Source of the DNA: Cladorhizidae sp. MBARI D1340-BT2
Lineage: Eukaryota > Porifera > Demospongiae > Poecilosclerida > Cladorhizidae
DNA length: 64,000 bases
Assembly (NCBI GenBank): GCA_028752905.1
Contig: JAQNBH010000013.1
Location: forward strand, 42,565,571 to 42,629,570
Direction of reading: 5' to 3'
Shown here: positions 44,062 through 55,381 of the stretch, piece by piece
How the letters are laid out: every line of letters begins with the position of its first letter
Position numbering within the stretch: the stretch's first letter is position 1
Translations under genes and position numbers: made by a program
Notes under the pieces: model-generated
The model's database searches: none
What the model saw: the letters and a program-made list of their open reading frames with translations, nothing else
Told to the model about the DNA's origin: nothing

Positions 44062-45713
44062 TCAGCTACAACACCAGATCTCCTGAAATATGGCTGGTGT
44101 AAGATGGGGCAAGTATCTGGGCATGTAACATCCTAATACGTGACCATTCTTCCATGGGCAGACAGAGGCTCCATCAGGGCACTTTCTATCACCACGACAA
44201 ATACAAGAATGCTCTATATAGGTGCGCAGGAATCTTAGCAGTGGCAAGAGATCTTTTAATGATATCATTATTGCCGCATGCCTAGGTGACGCCCCTGACT
44301 TCTCCTGCAGCTGAGACCATGTCTCCCTAACTGGTCCACCTGTACAATGCAGTGATGACAAATATGGGGCCTACAGAGTGCTATACTTAGACGAAGGCCT
44401 GTGGCCACTTGAACAGTCTCATCATCCACGTATAAACCAAGTGATGTCATAGGCAGAGCATACAGCCAGGCCCTAGACTCTTCTTGATGCAAGCAGTATA
44501 CTTAACATCATGCTGTACCGAATCCATCAAGGCAATGTATGAGGCCTTGACACGAAGGGTATCCCATGTCTTCTGATGGAAGGAAGCTGGTGCTTTAGGG
44601 AGAGACTCAGAATGATTCTGATGCAATGAGGTAAGTCTACACTCAAAATCAGGGTAGAGGCAATCATGGAATCTAGCAGGCATAATCCGGTATGAGGTCG
44701 AATGTGCTACTTGCAGAAGCCAGAAAGGCGAACGGTGCAAGCATAGCAGCACTTCTAATTCCTAAACCACCATACTTGACTGGCTGTGTCTAGGTGAGTG
44801 AGTAAGTAGCAAGCTGAATATTGGTGATTTCACTTAGGATGGAACATAGGAGGTCATCGAACTCTGTCAGTTTAGATGCAGCAAGACATGGTGCAGTACA
44901 TAACAAGTACAGCAGCTTAGACATGGCAAAAGCACGTTGGAGCAAGCAAAGTGCGTCATGTGCCTGTAGGTGACAAAGTCTATTTCGCATCACCTCCAAT
45001 CTCTTTGTTTTAGCAGCAATGGCATCTTCAACTCCCTTGCTATCCTCTATAGGAGAGCCTAGGAGGGGGGCATCTTCTGGGTTCATCTTCTGGGTTAAGC
45101 TCCTGTATTGCATATAGTAACTCATCAATAAGACAAGGGTCATGGCTAATGAGTTCACATTTTCTTCGGTAAAGCTGCAGACCAACCTCGCAAGCCATTG
45201 ATTCTAAGGTCATAAAATCATTGATGACATCTTCTACTGTAAGAGCTGTTAGGCAGCTGTTGTCCAAGCAAAAAACTTTCAGCTCAGGTTTGAGATGGCT
45301 CACTTTAGGATAGTGAGACAGAAAAGGAGTGGGCCTAGAGGGTCACCTTGTTGGACACCCTCGTAGGAATGAATAATCTTATCCTCACCAAAAAAAGGGA
45401 GGAGGGAGAGCTATAGGCAGAATATACCAGAGGCAGGAGAGAAGGACCTAACTCTTCCACGGCTATGAACATTTTGTCACAACGGATCGAGCATTACAGA
45501 AGTCCAACTTTAACAAAGCTTGGCCTGGCTTTAAGGAATGCGCATGTATATACAGGAGGCATGAACAATAGCTTCTGCTCCACCCTTAGTGCCAACACCA
45601 AGTTGAAAAGGTGTCAGTAGCAGCTCACTCATGGACACCTTCACGTGAAGGCCAGCACACTTGGCAGCTAACCACCTAAGAGTACACTCCAATGCAAGGA
45701 CCCACCCCACCAC
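44062..45713 (-). pseudogene. Non-LTR retrotransposon RT and C-terminal endonuclease-like region
   Basis: Minus-strand order: FQLGVGTKGGAEA block (45600), a thumb region CEVGLQLYRRKCELISHD (45150-45200), a long helical middle (44790-45185), then a C-terminal CRPHICHHC...H...C finger (about 44300-44370) followed by KCPDGASVCPWKNG (about 44140-44190). A CCHC finger followed by a [KR]PD motif matches the layout of restriction-like endonucleases of early-branching non-LTR elements. The RT palm around 45310-45500 is corrupted. Multiple frameshifts. Confidence 0.7.
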
Positions 45714-47959
45714 ACCTTTTATTCAACGCTATCAAAGAGGCCCCCTCCCCCCAAAAAGTGACACACACACTAGGAGTAGCTTTACCTGGATAAACAAGGT
45801 TAAAAAGGCTGTAAAAACTGTTAGCAAAACAAGACCACCACTCCCAGCAGAATCACCTTAAGATGTTGTGGACAAAGCCCATCTGGTTCCTGCTGATCGA
45901 CTTGGAAATCAGAGAATCGCTTTGGTCTCTAAGGCCTCTGAAATAACTATGCAACCCTCTGGATCCAAAGTGGGGTTATTATTATTGTTGTTATTATTAT
46001 TGTTATTATTAATTTTATTATTATTATAATTATATTATTTATTGGTATTAGTGAAAAAATCAAAATAAAGTGGGAGAAAGAATGGGGAGGAGAGATAGTG
46101 GAGGTAAGGAAAGAAGGCTCAAGTACTTCCATATTGGTGGCAAATTAGAGTGCAATTGCAATTTTTTCACTGCAATAAAAAGTGTAATTACATTCTGATT
46201 GGCTAATAGCTAACTGTGAAATATCATACTAATAACCACAAAACTCCATGGCATTTTTCTACAGGAGTGATTTAAGTAGTGGCATTATTAGCGTAGAGTT
46301 TCTTTGATTTCCTGCAAGTTTCTTGCTGCTTATTAGCAGGAGACTTCTAGCATTTTTCGAGGATGGTACTACTTATTAGTATAATTATAGTAACTCGTCC
46401 AAGAAATGTTTTAAGCCATTCATATTCTGAAGAAAGTGATTTTTGTGATTCTTGGCAGAGGGAATACCCCTACATGCATCATTTACAACAATACAACATG
46501 AATAACCCAACATGGCAGCATTTTCAACACATGCAGTACTCAACCAAAAGTAGTCAAAATTGAGTGAATTTTTTTAATGACCCCCAAAAATTTAACCAAA
46601 TTTACCGAAACTTGTCAAAATTAAGTGGGTTATTTTCCTATTCCCATGAATCCGAGACCAAAAACAAAAGTTATGCTGTATCATCCTTGACAGGAAATAG
46701 CACAGCCATGGAATAGTAGAGGCAGCAGCAACCTAGGGCAGCAATGAGGAGATGCTGCATGAAGCAAGAGCATAAGAGAATTTAGAATTCCCTGCATCAT
46801 GAGATCCTCGATGAGTAGCTAATGATACAGCCACTAAATAGAGGCAGCAAACTAGTGCAGTACTAAAACAAACCTGCACCAGCAAGAGGAGAAGCAAAGA
46901 AGAACCATTACTATGTTCAATTGGGGACAGCTATTAGATGCCCGTGTCCTTCATCATGGGAGACCACAGATATAGGGTGCCTAAGTCCTGCTTCATGGGG
47001 AGCCAAGCAATTACGGAATGGAGTCTTAGGCCGATGGCAGCTTTGGGGGGATTTTTGCAATCCAGAAGCAGGATCCTACCAGGCACCTCTGTGGTTGGAT
47101 CATGCACTTTGGAGTGTAACAGTGATCAATACTTGCATCAATTCTTTGTTTTCTAGGCATGGTGGGGTAAAACTATCACTTATGTTTACAAGCTGGTGTG
47201 GCATCCAGAAGGCTATATAACACATCCACAATGACTTTCTCAATAACCAAATAAAATGTTCTCGCTTGACAATTTGGCTAGATATGAAGGTAGCCAAAAG
47301 CTCGAGTAATTAAATTTAAGTTTATTATGGATTCATGCCTTCAATGAGACCCCACTGTGGATGGTCAACGAGAAGTCACCAAATGTTGGCAATTCTGGTT
47401 AATATTCATGAAAATAAGGTGAAATCATGACAAATTTACTAAACTCTTATAATTATACTAAACCTAACAGTTACATTCCTTATGCTTAGCTATATATGCA
47501 GAAATGAAAAATCACCAAGTAAGTACATAAAATAAGATGCACCTGCTGTCACCACTTCCTTATTTACCAGACATCTATATACACGTTGTGCAGTATCTTA
47601 ATATTTATACTAGACAGTCATTAATCACACATCACATACGAGTTCAAAAAGACATCCCATCACATGCTCCATCCACCAACCAATTCTCCCAATTCTCCCA
47701 TACCCCAATAGTATAGTGCTTGTATTAATAAGGTAAGGGGTAGCCTAATGTTTGTGCAACATCGGTCATTTTTTTTTGAAGAGACCAATCAATATTTTTG
47801 TTCATTTTTAAATGTTCCTATTGATATATGACAACATCTGGTCTTAATGGAGTGGAGAGGATGGGAGGAGGAATAGCAGGAGGAGTGTTCTCAGCCTCCA
47901 AAGGTGGAGGTCAGCATAAAGCATGCTGCCAACTGGTAGAGGTGCTCGATTCCCAGAAC
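45714..47959. other. No convincing gene
   Basis: Includes a short ATT-rich block (45975-46050) and a 66-codon frame at 46363-46563 with a hydrophobic start (MVLLISIIIVT) but no supporting context. Region 46900-47220 has open but unrecognised frames. Confidence 0.45.
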
Positions 47960-48330
47960 AATAGATCTCATGCCTCCATGTAAAGCAGCCTTGGGCAAGC
48001 AGGTCTGAGCCACGCCTCCATGTAGAGCAGCCTTGGGCAATGGCAGGTCTGAGCCACGCCTCCATGTACAACAGCCTTGGGCAATGGCAGGTCTGAGCCA
48101 CGCCTCCATGCAGAGCCAATGGCAGGTCTGAGCCACGCCTCCATGTAGAGCAGCCTTGGGCAATGGTAGGTCCAAGCCACACCTCCATGTAGAGCAGCCT
48201 TGGGCAATGGCAGGTCTGAGCCACGCCTCCATGTAGAACCGCCTTGGGCAATGGCAGGTCTGAGCCACACCTCCATGTAGACCAGCCTTGGGCAATGGTA
48301 GGTCTGAGCCACACCTCTTTGTAGAGCTGT
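47960..48330. repeat. 44-bp minisatellite
   Basis: About eight units of CAGCCTTGGGCAATGGCAGG plus TCTGAGCCACGCCTCCATGTAGAG, with deletions in some units. Long reverse frames reading TWRRGSDLPLPKAALHGG come from the repeat. Confidence 0.93.
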
Positions 48331-49544
48331 ATTTGTTAACCGAACTTTAACCCTCGCTATGCCTCCTGTCTTTGAACTGGGGCAATTACTTTTTGGGTAA
48401 TTCATTCCGAATCCTCTCATCTCTTGGAGAGCAGTGCAGTGGACACTACTGTTGGATATCAACAGAACGTCCATGTTCACAGATAAGAATGCTTGGAAGT
48501 AGAAATTGTCAAATAACATAATACTTGGCAGTTTGATCGTTACAAATATGTACATACACATATATATACATATATGTAATACACATACATATATATATGT
48601 ATATATATTACAAAATAACATGCAAAATCATTCTGAGTTAAGGTTGTTTCAAAATAAGACGGTCGAATTATGGTTATATATGACAATTGGACACACCCAC
48701 ACATACATAGCTGATCAGTCACCATCCTAAATTAATGTGGCATATATACAAGAGTTTATATATACACTCAAAGAAAGTGCTCATAGAAATATTTGGCAAA
48801 ATGCATTTACTTGTCCCCAGTTCCCGTGAGTCGTGTACTCTGGTAATATGTAACTGTCAATTTAGCAACTTTCAGCAAGACTACATGTTGTACACACCAC
48901 CAATAGGCTGGATCCAGACACTGCTGTAATATATAGCAACTCATAAACAACACATGCACAGGGGAAATCTAAAATATATATTATTCTTAAACAGCTTAGT
49001 CAATGATAATTGATATATATATATTATACATTACATCATATTGATTTCAGTTGTTGCAGATGCAAAACACATCCTCGAGGATTCTCCAGGATCACAGAGC
49101 CATTCTTCCTCCACTGAATGCCTTAGGAGAGAGATTGCAGCAAGGCCCACCACGAGGAGGAGGCAGGGAGAGAGCAGACAGGACAGACACATCCAACTCC
49201 TGCAGGTATTGAGTCAACACTTCATGCAGCCATCACTTCCTAACAAACACTTCATGCAGCCATCACTTCACATATATATATACATAGAAACACATTATAT
49301 AGATAGACATACATAGATACAAAGATAGAAACATATATATATATGTGATAGAGGTATATACATAGATAGATAGATAGATACACCATGTGCGGTGTCAATA
49401 CCAATTCTCCATCACACACCCCTCCCTGCTAAGAGGTCACTTCGCTTGCCAATTACACAACCAAAATAACACCACCTCCCTCATTTCAAACATCACAACA
49501 AAGTAAGGCCACACCCATCACCAAAACCACACCCAGCCACTCAC
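48331..49544. other. AT microsatellite hairpin and an exon-like stretch
   Basis: 48540-48612 is TA/CA-rich and self-complementary. At 49055-49204 a TTGTTGCAG acceptor, an open frame with HILEDSPGSQSHSSSTECLRRE, and a CTGCAG-GTATTG donor suggest a possible plus-strand exon, unrecognised. From about 49380 the sequence is shared with 35465 onward. Confidence 0.4.
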
Positions 49545-49682
49545 TTGCTTGGACATGTAAAACATCTGTCTAGCATAGTCCAGGAGATTAGCACCAATGG
49601 GGACCTTGGAAGCCACACCCTCTGAGGCACTAACATAGAAGTGGATGTCCTGCCTGACGTAGATCTTCATCAGCGTATTAGC
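49545..49682 (-). CDS. Orphan 46-codon exon, copy 2
   Basis: Identical to 35639-35776 including splice sites and phase (0 at both ends). Lies 1.4 kb beyond the 3'-most isoleucyl-tRNA synthetase exon on the same strand, but does not resemble that enzyme. Confidence 0.45.
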
Positions 49683-49769
49683 CTGCAGTAATCATGACAG
49701 AGAAGTGGAGAATGTGAGTCCCAATTTTCCACATTTTCAGGTGGAAGACGGTGTAAGCCCTTGCACAAT

Positions 49770-50437
49770 GGGTACAATATCCCCAGTCAGGAACACCCCC
49801 ACATGTCTGCATGGGTACAATATCCCCAGTCAGGAACACCCCCACATGTCTGCATGGGTACAGTATCCCCAGTCAGGAACACCCCCACATGTCTGCGTGG
49901 GTACAATATCCCAAGTCAGGAACACCCCCACATGTCTGCATGGGTACAATATCCCCAGTCAGGAACACCCCCACATGTCTGCATGGGTACAATATCCCCA
50001 ATCAGGAACATCCCCACATGTCTGCATGGGTACAATATCCCCAGTCAGGAACACCCCCACATGTCTGCATGGGTACAATATCCCCAGTCAGGAACACCCC
50101 CACATGTCTGCATGGGTACAATATCCCCAGTCAGGAACACCCCCACATGTCTGCATGTACAATATCCCCAGTCAAGAACACCCCCACATATCTGCATGGG
50201 TACAATATCCCCAGTCAGGAACACCCCCACATGTCTGCATGGGTACAATATCCCCAGTCAGGAACACCCCCACATGTCTGCAAGGGTACAATATCCCCAG
50301 TCAGGAACACCCCCACATGTCTGCATGGGTACAATATCCCCAGTCAGGACCACCCCCACATGTCTGCATGGGTACAATATCCCCAGTCAGGAACACCTCC
50401 ACATGTCTGCAAGGGTACAATATCCCCAGTCAGGAAC
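49770..50437. repeat. 43-bp minisatellite, array 2
   Basis: About 15-16 units of the family at 35878-36592, with one unit shortened near 50150. Confidence 0.96.
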
Positions 50438-50618
50438 GACTCCCAGGGTTCTCCATGGGTGTTCCAAGTTCAACACAGCAGAGACCCCCAGGGTTCTCTA
50501 TGGGTGTGCCAAGTTCAACACAGCAGAGACTCCCAGGGTTCTCTATGGGTGTGCCAAGTTCAACCCAGCAGAGACTCCCAGGGTTCTCTATGGGTGTGAC
50601 AAGTTCAACCCTATTGTC
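50438..50618. repeat. 45-bp minisatellite
   Basis: Four units of GGTTCTCTATGGGTGTGCC plus AAGTTCAACACAGCAGAGACTCCCAG. It directly abuts the 43-bp array and is absent from the copy at 36592. Confidence 0.93.
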
Positions 50619-50830
50619 CACCTTCTACTGACTTAGAGCTACTGTGGCTAGTTCAGTTTGGGTATGCAGAAGTTGTCCAGCACCGGGTGTCAGGTGAGCA
50701 GTTACTCTTAACCACACCTGAAACCACTCCCTTCGTGTGGGCATGGAGGTGCAGTAGAGGCAAGGAAAAGTCTCCCCCTAACACATCCTCAATGCCGCAG
50801 TGTTAGGTACATAGGGCAACTTAACCACCC

Positions 50831-50910
50831 CAGGGAGAGACTTAAACCACACCCCAGGGAGAGACTTAAACCACACCCCAGGGAGAGACTTCAACCACAC
50901 CCCAGGGAAA
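50831..50910. repeat. 24-bp short array
   Basis: CAGGGAGAGACTTAAACCAC at 50831, 50855, 50879 and 50903. Confidence 0.93.
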
Positions 50911-51105
50911 GAGAATAACTTTGTAATACAAGTACTACAAAAATCCATTTAAATGTATTGTACATGTCACTCTTATAACAGCACACCACAATGGGGGAGG
51001 GGAGGGTCCAAGGAATTAGTGAACCCTCACCTTCTCTCCCACTTACATATGATAGACAAAATTTCCATACAAAATTTCCATGATCACTTTGCACCCTCTC
51101 ACAAC

Positions 51106-52950
51106 CTGTGCCCCACGACCTCGATCTCTCCTCTCTCTTGCAGCTCCTCTTGCTGCTCACTCGTTAGCTGCTTAACAGCAGGAGCAACGTTCTTAAATGC
51201 CCCCTTCCCCCCCCCCGCAGCTTGACCCCGTACTTGCTGTCTTCCGTGGCGAGGGTGAGGGTCTTGACGTTGAGCTCCTCTAGAATGTACGACTCAAGAC
51301 CTTTTGAACAGGTAATCCTGACACTTCTGGTCACGATGGATGATAACGATCTCAGGAAGAGGGAACTGCAATGAGGAGGTGGTGGAGGGCAGGAAGAGGA
51401 AGGGAGAGAAAAGAGGAGAGAGGGGGAGCGGATGGTGGTGAGAGAGGTCAGAGAGAAGGAAGAGAGAGAGGAAGGAGAAGAGAGGGTGTGGGTTGATGAA
51501 AAGACAAGGTGTACAAGTAGGGAGAAGAACACAATGAGAGGCAACACACACACCTTGATGGGCATGACTTTGCTGTCTCTGATGTAGTGTCCCAGCTCCA
51601 CCACAGACTGCAGCATTGTCATAGCCACCTCGATATGGCCATCTATCAGGTCCACTCTGAAAGGGAGGGAGGGAGGGTGGAGAGAGGTGAGAGGGTGGAG
51701 AGAGAAGAGGGAGGGTGGAGAGGTGAGAGGGAAGCAGGAAAAATAGAAGAGCAAGAGAAAGAGGAGAGGAGGAGGAATAAAATGGAGGAAACAAAAGCAC
51801 TTCCAATACATGACGTGCCACTGGCTCATGGCATGAGAGTTTCAGTGTCCTCGTCTATCACTTTGAAGACAAGCTACAATAGGCCTGAAGTACTAACTGG
51901 TACTAGAGCTAGACCCACTCTGTTGGGTCTGCCTAGCAACAGGCCTGCAGTACTAACTGGTACTAGAGCTAGACCCACTCTGTTGGGTCTCCCTAGCAAC
52001 AGGCCTGCAGTACTAACTGGTTCTAAGCATAGTATAACTAAACTAGGCTCCACTTGTACGTAACAGCACGATGAATACACACAATGGAATTTACTCACGA
52101 TTTGTCAACTTCCTTCGAGGCAGAGATGATGTCATATGCCTTCCATGTGACAGAACATGACCAGAAGGAGGGAAGATGGCGGGTAGCTAAAACTGGCATG
52201 AAATGCCGACCTACAAGTATTACCAGCTCTCAACACATAAGCCTTCGTATGTAACGTATGGTCCATGGCTGTCATCTCTCTCAGACTCATTAAATCAGTG
52301 TTTGCCTCCACAAGGATGGCGTCAGGTATTCAGAGAATCATCACAGAGAGAACTCGCTAAATGAGGCTTTATTTAGAGTTTTAAGTAAGGTGGGGAGGAG
52401 GCATGGCAAATGAGGGCTTCGGAAATTATAGGGGGAGGGGCATATAGACACCTTGGCTTGGGGAGCATGACAAAATGGAGGCTGGCATTATCCAGAGTGA
52501 GAGTCCAAGGCTGAAGATGGCGAAGGTTCTGGAACATATGCTCTGTGAAGAAAGGTGTGAATGGAGACATCATTCTTGTCATGTGGAAGACGACGGAGCA
52601 GAGAGCCTGCATGGAGTGATGACACTCCTCCATCCCTTGCTCTCCCTGAGGGGGAGGGGAAGGCAGCGGAGGGTTGGCGAGAGGAACAAGATGGGGGGAT
52701 GGGAGGGTGGGGGAGGTGAGGGGGAGAGGTGTAGGAAGAGGAGGAGAGAGCAAGAGAGCAACAGAATTGAGGTTGGTGGAGGAGCAAGAGGTGGAGAGAG
52801 CAGGAACGTGAGAGAACCATCGTTGCAGGATGTACATACCATCTCTCTCCATTACTTTGATTCTCTTTCTGTTGAACCGGACGTACCAGTTAGTAAGTAA
52901 GTGATCTATGAACTTGACCAGTCGAGGTATGACGGTGTAGAGATGGTACT
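51106..52950 (-). CDS. IARS1: Cytosolic isoleucyl-tRNA synthetase, anticodon-binding region (partial)
   Basis: Four minus-strand exons with GT-AG borders: 52856-52950 (VIPRLVKFIDHLLTNWYVR), 52452-52645 (MMSPFTPFFTEHMFQNLRHL), 51554-51657 (LQSVVELGHYIRDSKVMPIK) and 51106-51365 (EIVIIHRDQ, YILEELNVKTLTL, YGVKL, GAFKNVAPAVKQLTSEQ). These are consecutive pieces of the class Ia anticodon-binding domain of eukaryotic cytosolic IleRS, which attaches isoleucine to tRNA-Ile. The Rossmann catalytic half (HIGH, KMSKS) is not in the window. The last exon has two problems: an extra base in AAAA at about 51303, and a run of ten G (51207-51216) where about a dozen residues and the frame are lost. Both are at homopolymers, so either sequencing error or a decaying partial copy. 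Confidence 0.85.
51885..52030. repeat. 60-bp array in an IleRS intron
   Basis: About two and a half units of AACAGGCCTGCAGTACTAAC plus TGGTACTAGAGCTAGACCCACTCTGTTGGG, inside the intron between exons 52452-52645 and 51554-51657. Neighbouring intron sequence (51380-51540, 51660-51780) is purine-rich. Confidence 0.9.
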
Positions 52951-53254
52951 CTACGGCAGAGGCACCAACAAACAAACACACAAACAAACAACAGGAAGTA
53001 ACAACAAATAGCTACTGATGAGTCTTAGCAGGTCGGGCCTTGGTTGCAGCTGTGAGATTCACACATGCTCAGCTTAACCATAAACTAGGTTGTGCGCATT
53101 CGATGTAACTATGGATACCACACTCTAGCCCTGGTACTACATAGCCCTGGCCTGGTACTACATAGCCCTGGCCTGGTAATACATAGCCCTGGCCTGGTAT
53201 TACATAGCCCTAGCCTGATCCTCCTCCATCTTTAGTCTTTAGCATCCTGGAGTA
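52951..53254. repeat. 21-bp array and flank
   Basis: CTGGTACTACATAGCCCTGGC repeats every 21 bp at 53131, 53152, 53173 and 53194. The expected next upstream IleRS exon is not visible here. Confidence 0.85.
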
Positions 53255-54176
53255 GGGTTAAGGTGAGGGCTAGGGGTAGGGTTAAGGATAGGGCCAGGAG
53301 TAGGGTTAAGGTGAGGGCTAGGAGTAGGGTTAAGGTGAGGGCCAGGAGTAGGGTTAAGGTGAGGGCCAGGAGTAGGGTTAAGGTGAGGGCCAGGAGTAGG
53401 GTTAAGGTGAGGGCCAAGAGTAGGGTTAAGATGAGGGCTAGGAGTAGGGTTAAGGTGAGGGCCAGGAGTAGGGTTAAGGTGAGGGCCAGGAGTAGGGTTA
53501 AGGTGAGGGCTAGGAGTAGGGTTAAGGTGAGGGCCAGGAGTAGGGTTAAGGTGAGGGCCAGGAGTAGGGTTAAGGTGAGGGCTAGGAGTAGGGTTAAGGT
53601 GAGGGATAGGAGTAGGGTTAAGGTGAAGGCTTGGAGTAGGGTTAAGGTGAGAGCTAGGAGTAGGGTTAAGGTGAGGGCTAGGAGTAGGGTTAAGATGAGG
53701 GCCAGGAGTAGGGTTAAGGTGAGGGCCAGGAGTAATGTTAAGGTGAGGGCCAGGAGTAGGGTTAAGGTGAGGGCTAGGAGTAGGGTTAAGGAGTAGGGTT
53801 AAGGTGAGGGCCAGGAGTAGGGTTAAGGTGAGGGCCAGGAGTAGGGTTAAGGTGAGGGCTAGGAGTAGGGTTAAGGTGAGGGATAGGAGTAGGGTTAAGG
53901 TGAGGGCTAGGAGTAGGGTTAAGGTGAGGGCCAGGAGTAGGGTTAAGGTGAGGGCCAGGAGTAGGGTTAAGGTGAGGGCCAGGAGTAGGGTTAAGGTGAG
54001 GCTAGGAGTAGGGTTAAGGTGAGGCTAGGAGTAGGGTTAAGGTGAGGGATAGGAGTAGGGTTAAGGTGAGGGCTAGGATTAGGGTTAAGGTGGGGGCCAG
54101 GAGTAGGGTTAAGGTGAGGGCCAGGAGTAGGGTTAAGGTGAGGGACAGGAGTAGGGTTAAGGTGAGGGCTAGGATT
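53255..54176. repeat. 24-bp minisatellite with telomere-like core
   Basis: About 38 units of AGTAGGGTTAAGGTGAGGGC plus TAGG or CAGG. Each unit contains TAGGGTTA. The 24-bp period keeps all frames open, giving a false basic octapeptide repeat (VRARSRVK) forward and a hydrophobic one (LTLTLLLA) in reverse. Confidence 0.96.
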
Positions 54177-54179
54177 AGC

Positions 54180-54835
54180 TGGCTATCCCTGACAGAGGGT
54201 GGCATCAGACCTGTGTGCTCTCACATTCAGACTATCCCTGGCAGAGGGTGGCATCAGACCTGTGCGCTCTCACATTCAGGCTACCTGATAATGCCTGGCA
54301 GAGGGTGGCATGTGTGCACTCAGAGGTAAAAACTACATCCTTATTGTTGACTATTGCTCAAGATATCTAGAGGCTAATAAATACGATGTCATCCAGAATT
54401 ATCCAATCATTCAAGACAGTGTTCTCAAATCAACTGCCAGAGCAATTGTCCCAAAATGGACTATCTCCAACAGTTTACATTCCAGAACTATCAGTTCAAG
54501 ATTAAACATAAGAGAGACTTTGATGGCCGACACCAGGTCAAGGACTACCACAGCTACCAGAGATTCCCAAGTATGGACTAGCACAGATGGCCAGACAAGA
54601 AGACAAGGACTAGTTGTCTCACATGCAGACACCCCTAGGGCATATCTACCTCGTCAACACCTCCAGGGGTCTAGTGAGAAGGAATTGCTGAGACATAAAT
54701 GAGACCGGAGAAACCCACAGACTCGAGCAACAGGGAAGAATCCAACCCAACACACCCTCACCAAATAATAACTACATCAAGAACTGGGACCACCATCCAC
54801 CCTGACAGACTTTGCTGTCTTGGGGGAAAGGGAGG
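54180..54835 (+). pseudogene. Gypsy integrase remnant, copy C
   Basis: About three shortened units of the 57-bp integrase segment, then GKNYILIVDYCSRYLEA (first part of the core), a deleted core, and the C-terminal tail as in copy B. Ends at the polypurine tract GGGGGAAAGGGAGG (54822-54835). Confidence 0.75.
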
Positions 54836-55341
54836 TGTGGCAATACCCTTGCCACCCACATGTGTTGATGACTAATTGTGTAAGACTAAAGAGAGTCTAT
54901 TATTATATGGAATGCGTTGTTTGATGTATATCTGGATGTGTGCTCATTGGAATCAGTTACTCAATACCACAAAGGGCAAGGGTCAACATGCATAGGAGTT
55001 GTGTGGCACAGGGCAACATGCATAGGAGTTGTGTGGCACAGGGCAACATGCATAGGAGTTGTGTGGCACAGGGCAACATGCATAGGAGTTGTGTGGCACA
55101 GGGCAACATGCATAGGAGTTGTGTGGCAAGGGCAACATGCATAGGAGTTGTGTGGCACAGGGCAACATGCATAGGAGTTGTGTGGCACAGGGCAACATGC
55201 ATAGGAGTTGTGTGGCACAGGGCAACATGCATAGGAGTTGTGTGGCACAAGGCAGGGGCAACATGCTTGTGAGGGCTTACTTTACTACCATGGCCACACC
55301 TTACCCACAGTAAATGAACTATTATTACCTCACACCTCACA
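54836..55341 (+). mobile_element. Gypsy 3' LTR, copy C
   Basis: TGTGGCAATACCC to about CACACCTCACA, containing about nine units of the 30-bp array (54984-55263). Matches 19185-19783. Confidence 0.65.
54984..55263. repeat. 30-bp minisatellite in the LTR, copy C
   Basis: About nine units of the same repeat as 19331-19685. Confidence 0.95.
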
Positions 55342-55364
55342 AGTGTGAAAGAGGAAGTGAGTCC

Positions 55365-55381
55365 TGGCTGGGGACTTGAAC
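55365..55381 (+). promoter_or_regulatory. Possible tRNA primer-binding site, copy C
   Basis: Same TGGCTGGGGACTTGAAC as at 19834-19850, here 23 bp after the presumed LTR end. Confidence 0.4.

Noticed and set aside
46363..46563. Small secreted protein with hydrophobic start
   Set aside because: Short, unsupported by neighbours, composition or conservation. Random open frame is as likely.
52088..52145. Additional IleRS exon
   Set aside because: The conserved protein passes directly from exon 52452-52645 to 51554-51657; this stretch does not fit between them.
53255..54022. Long basic octapeptide-repeat protein (VRARSRVK)
   Set aside because: Open only because the 24-bp DNA repeat is a multiple of three; the opposite strand is equally open with a hydrophobic repeat.
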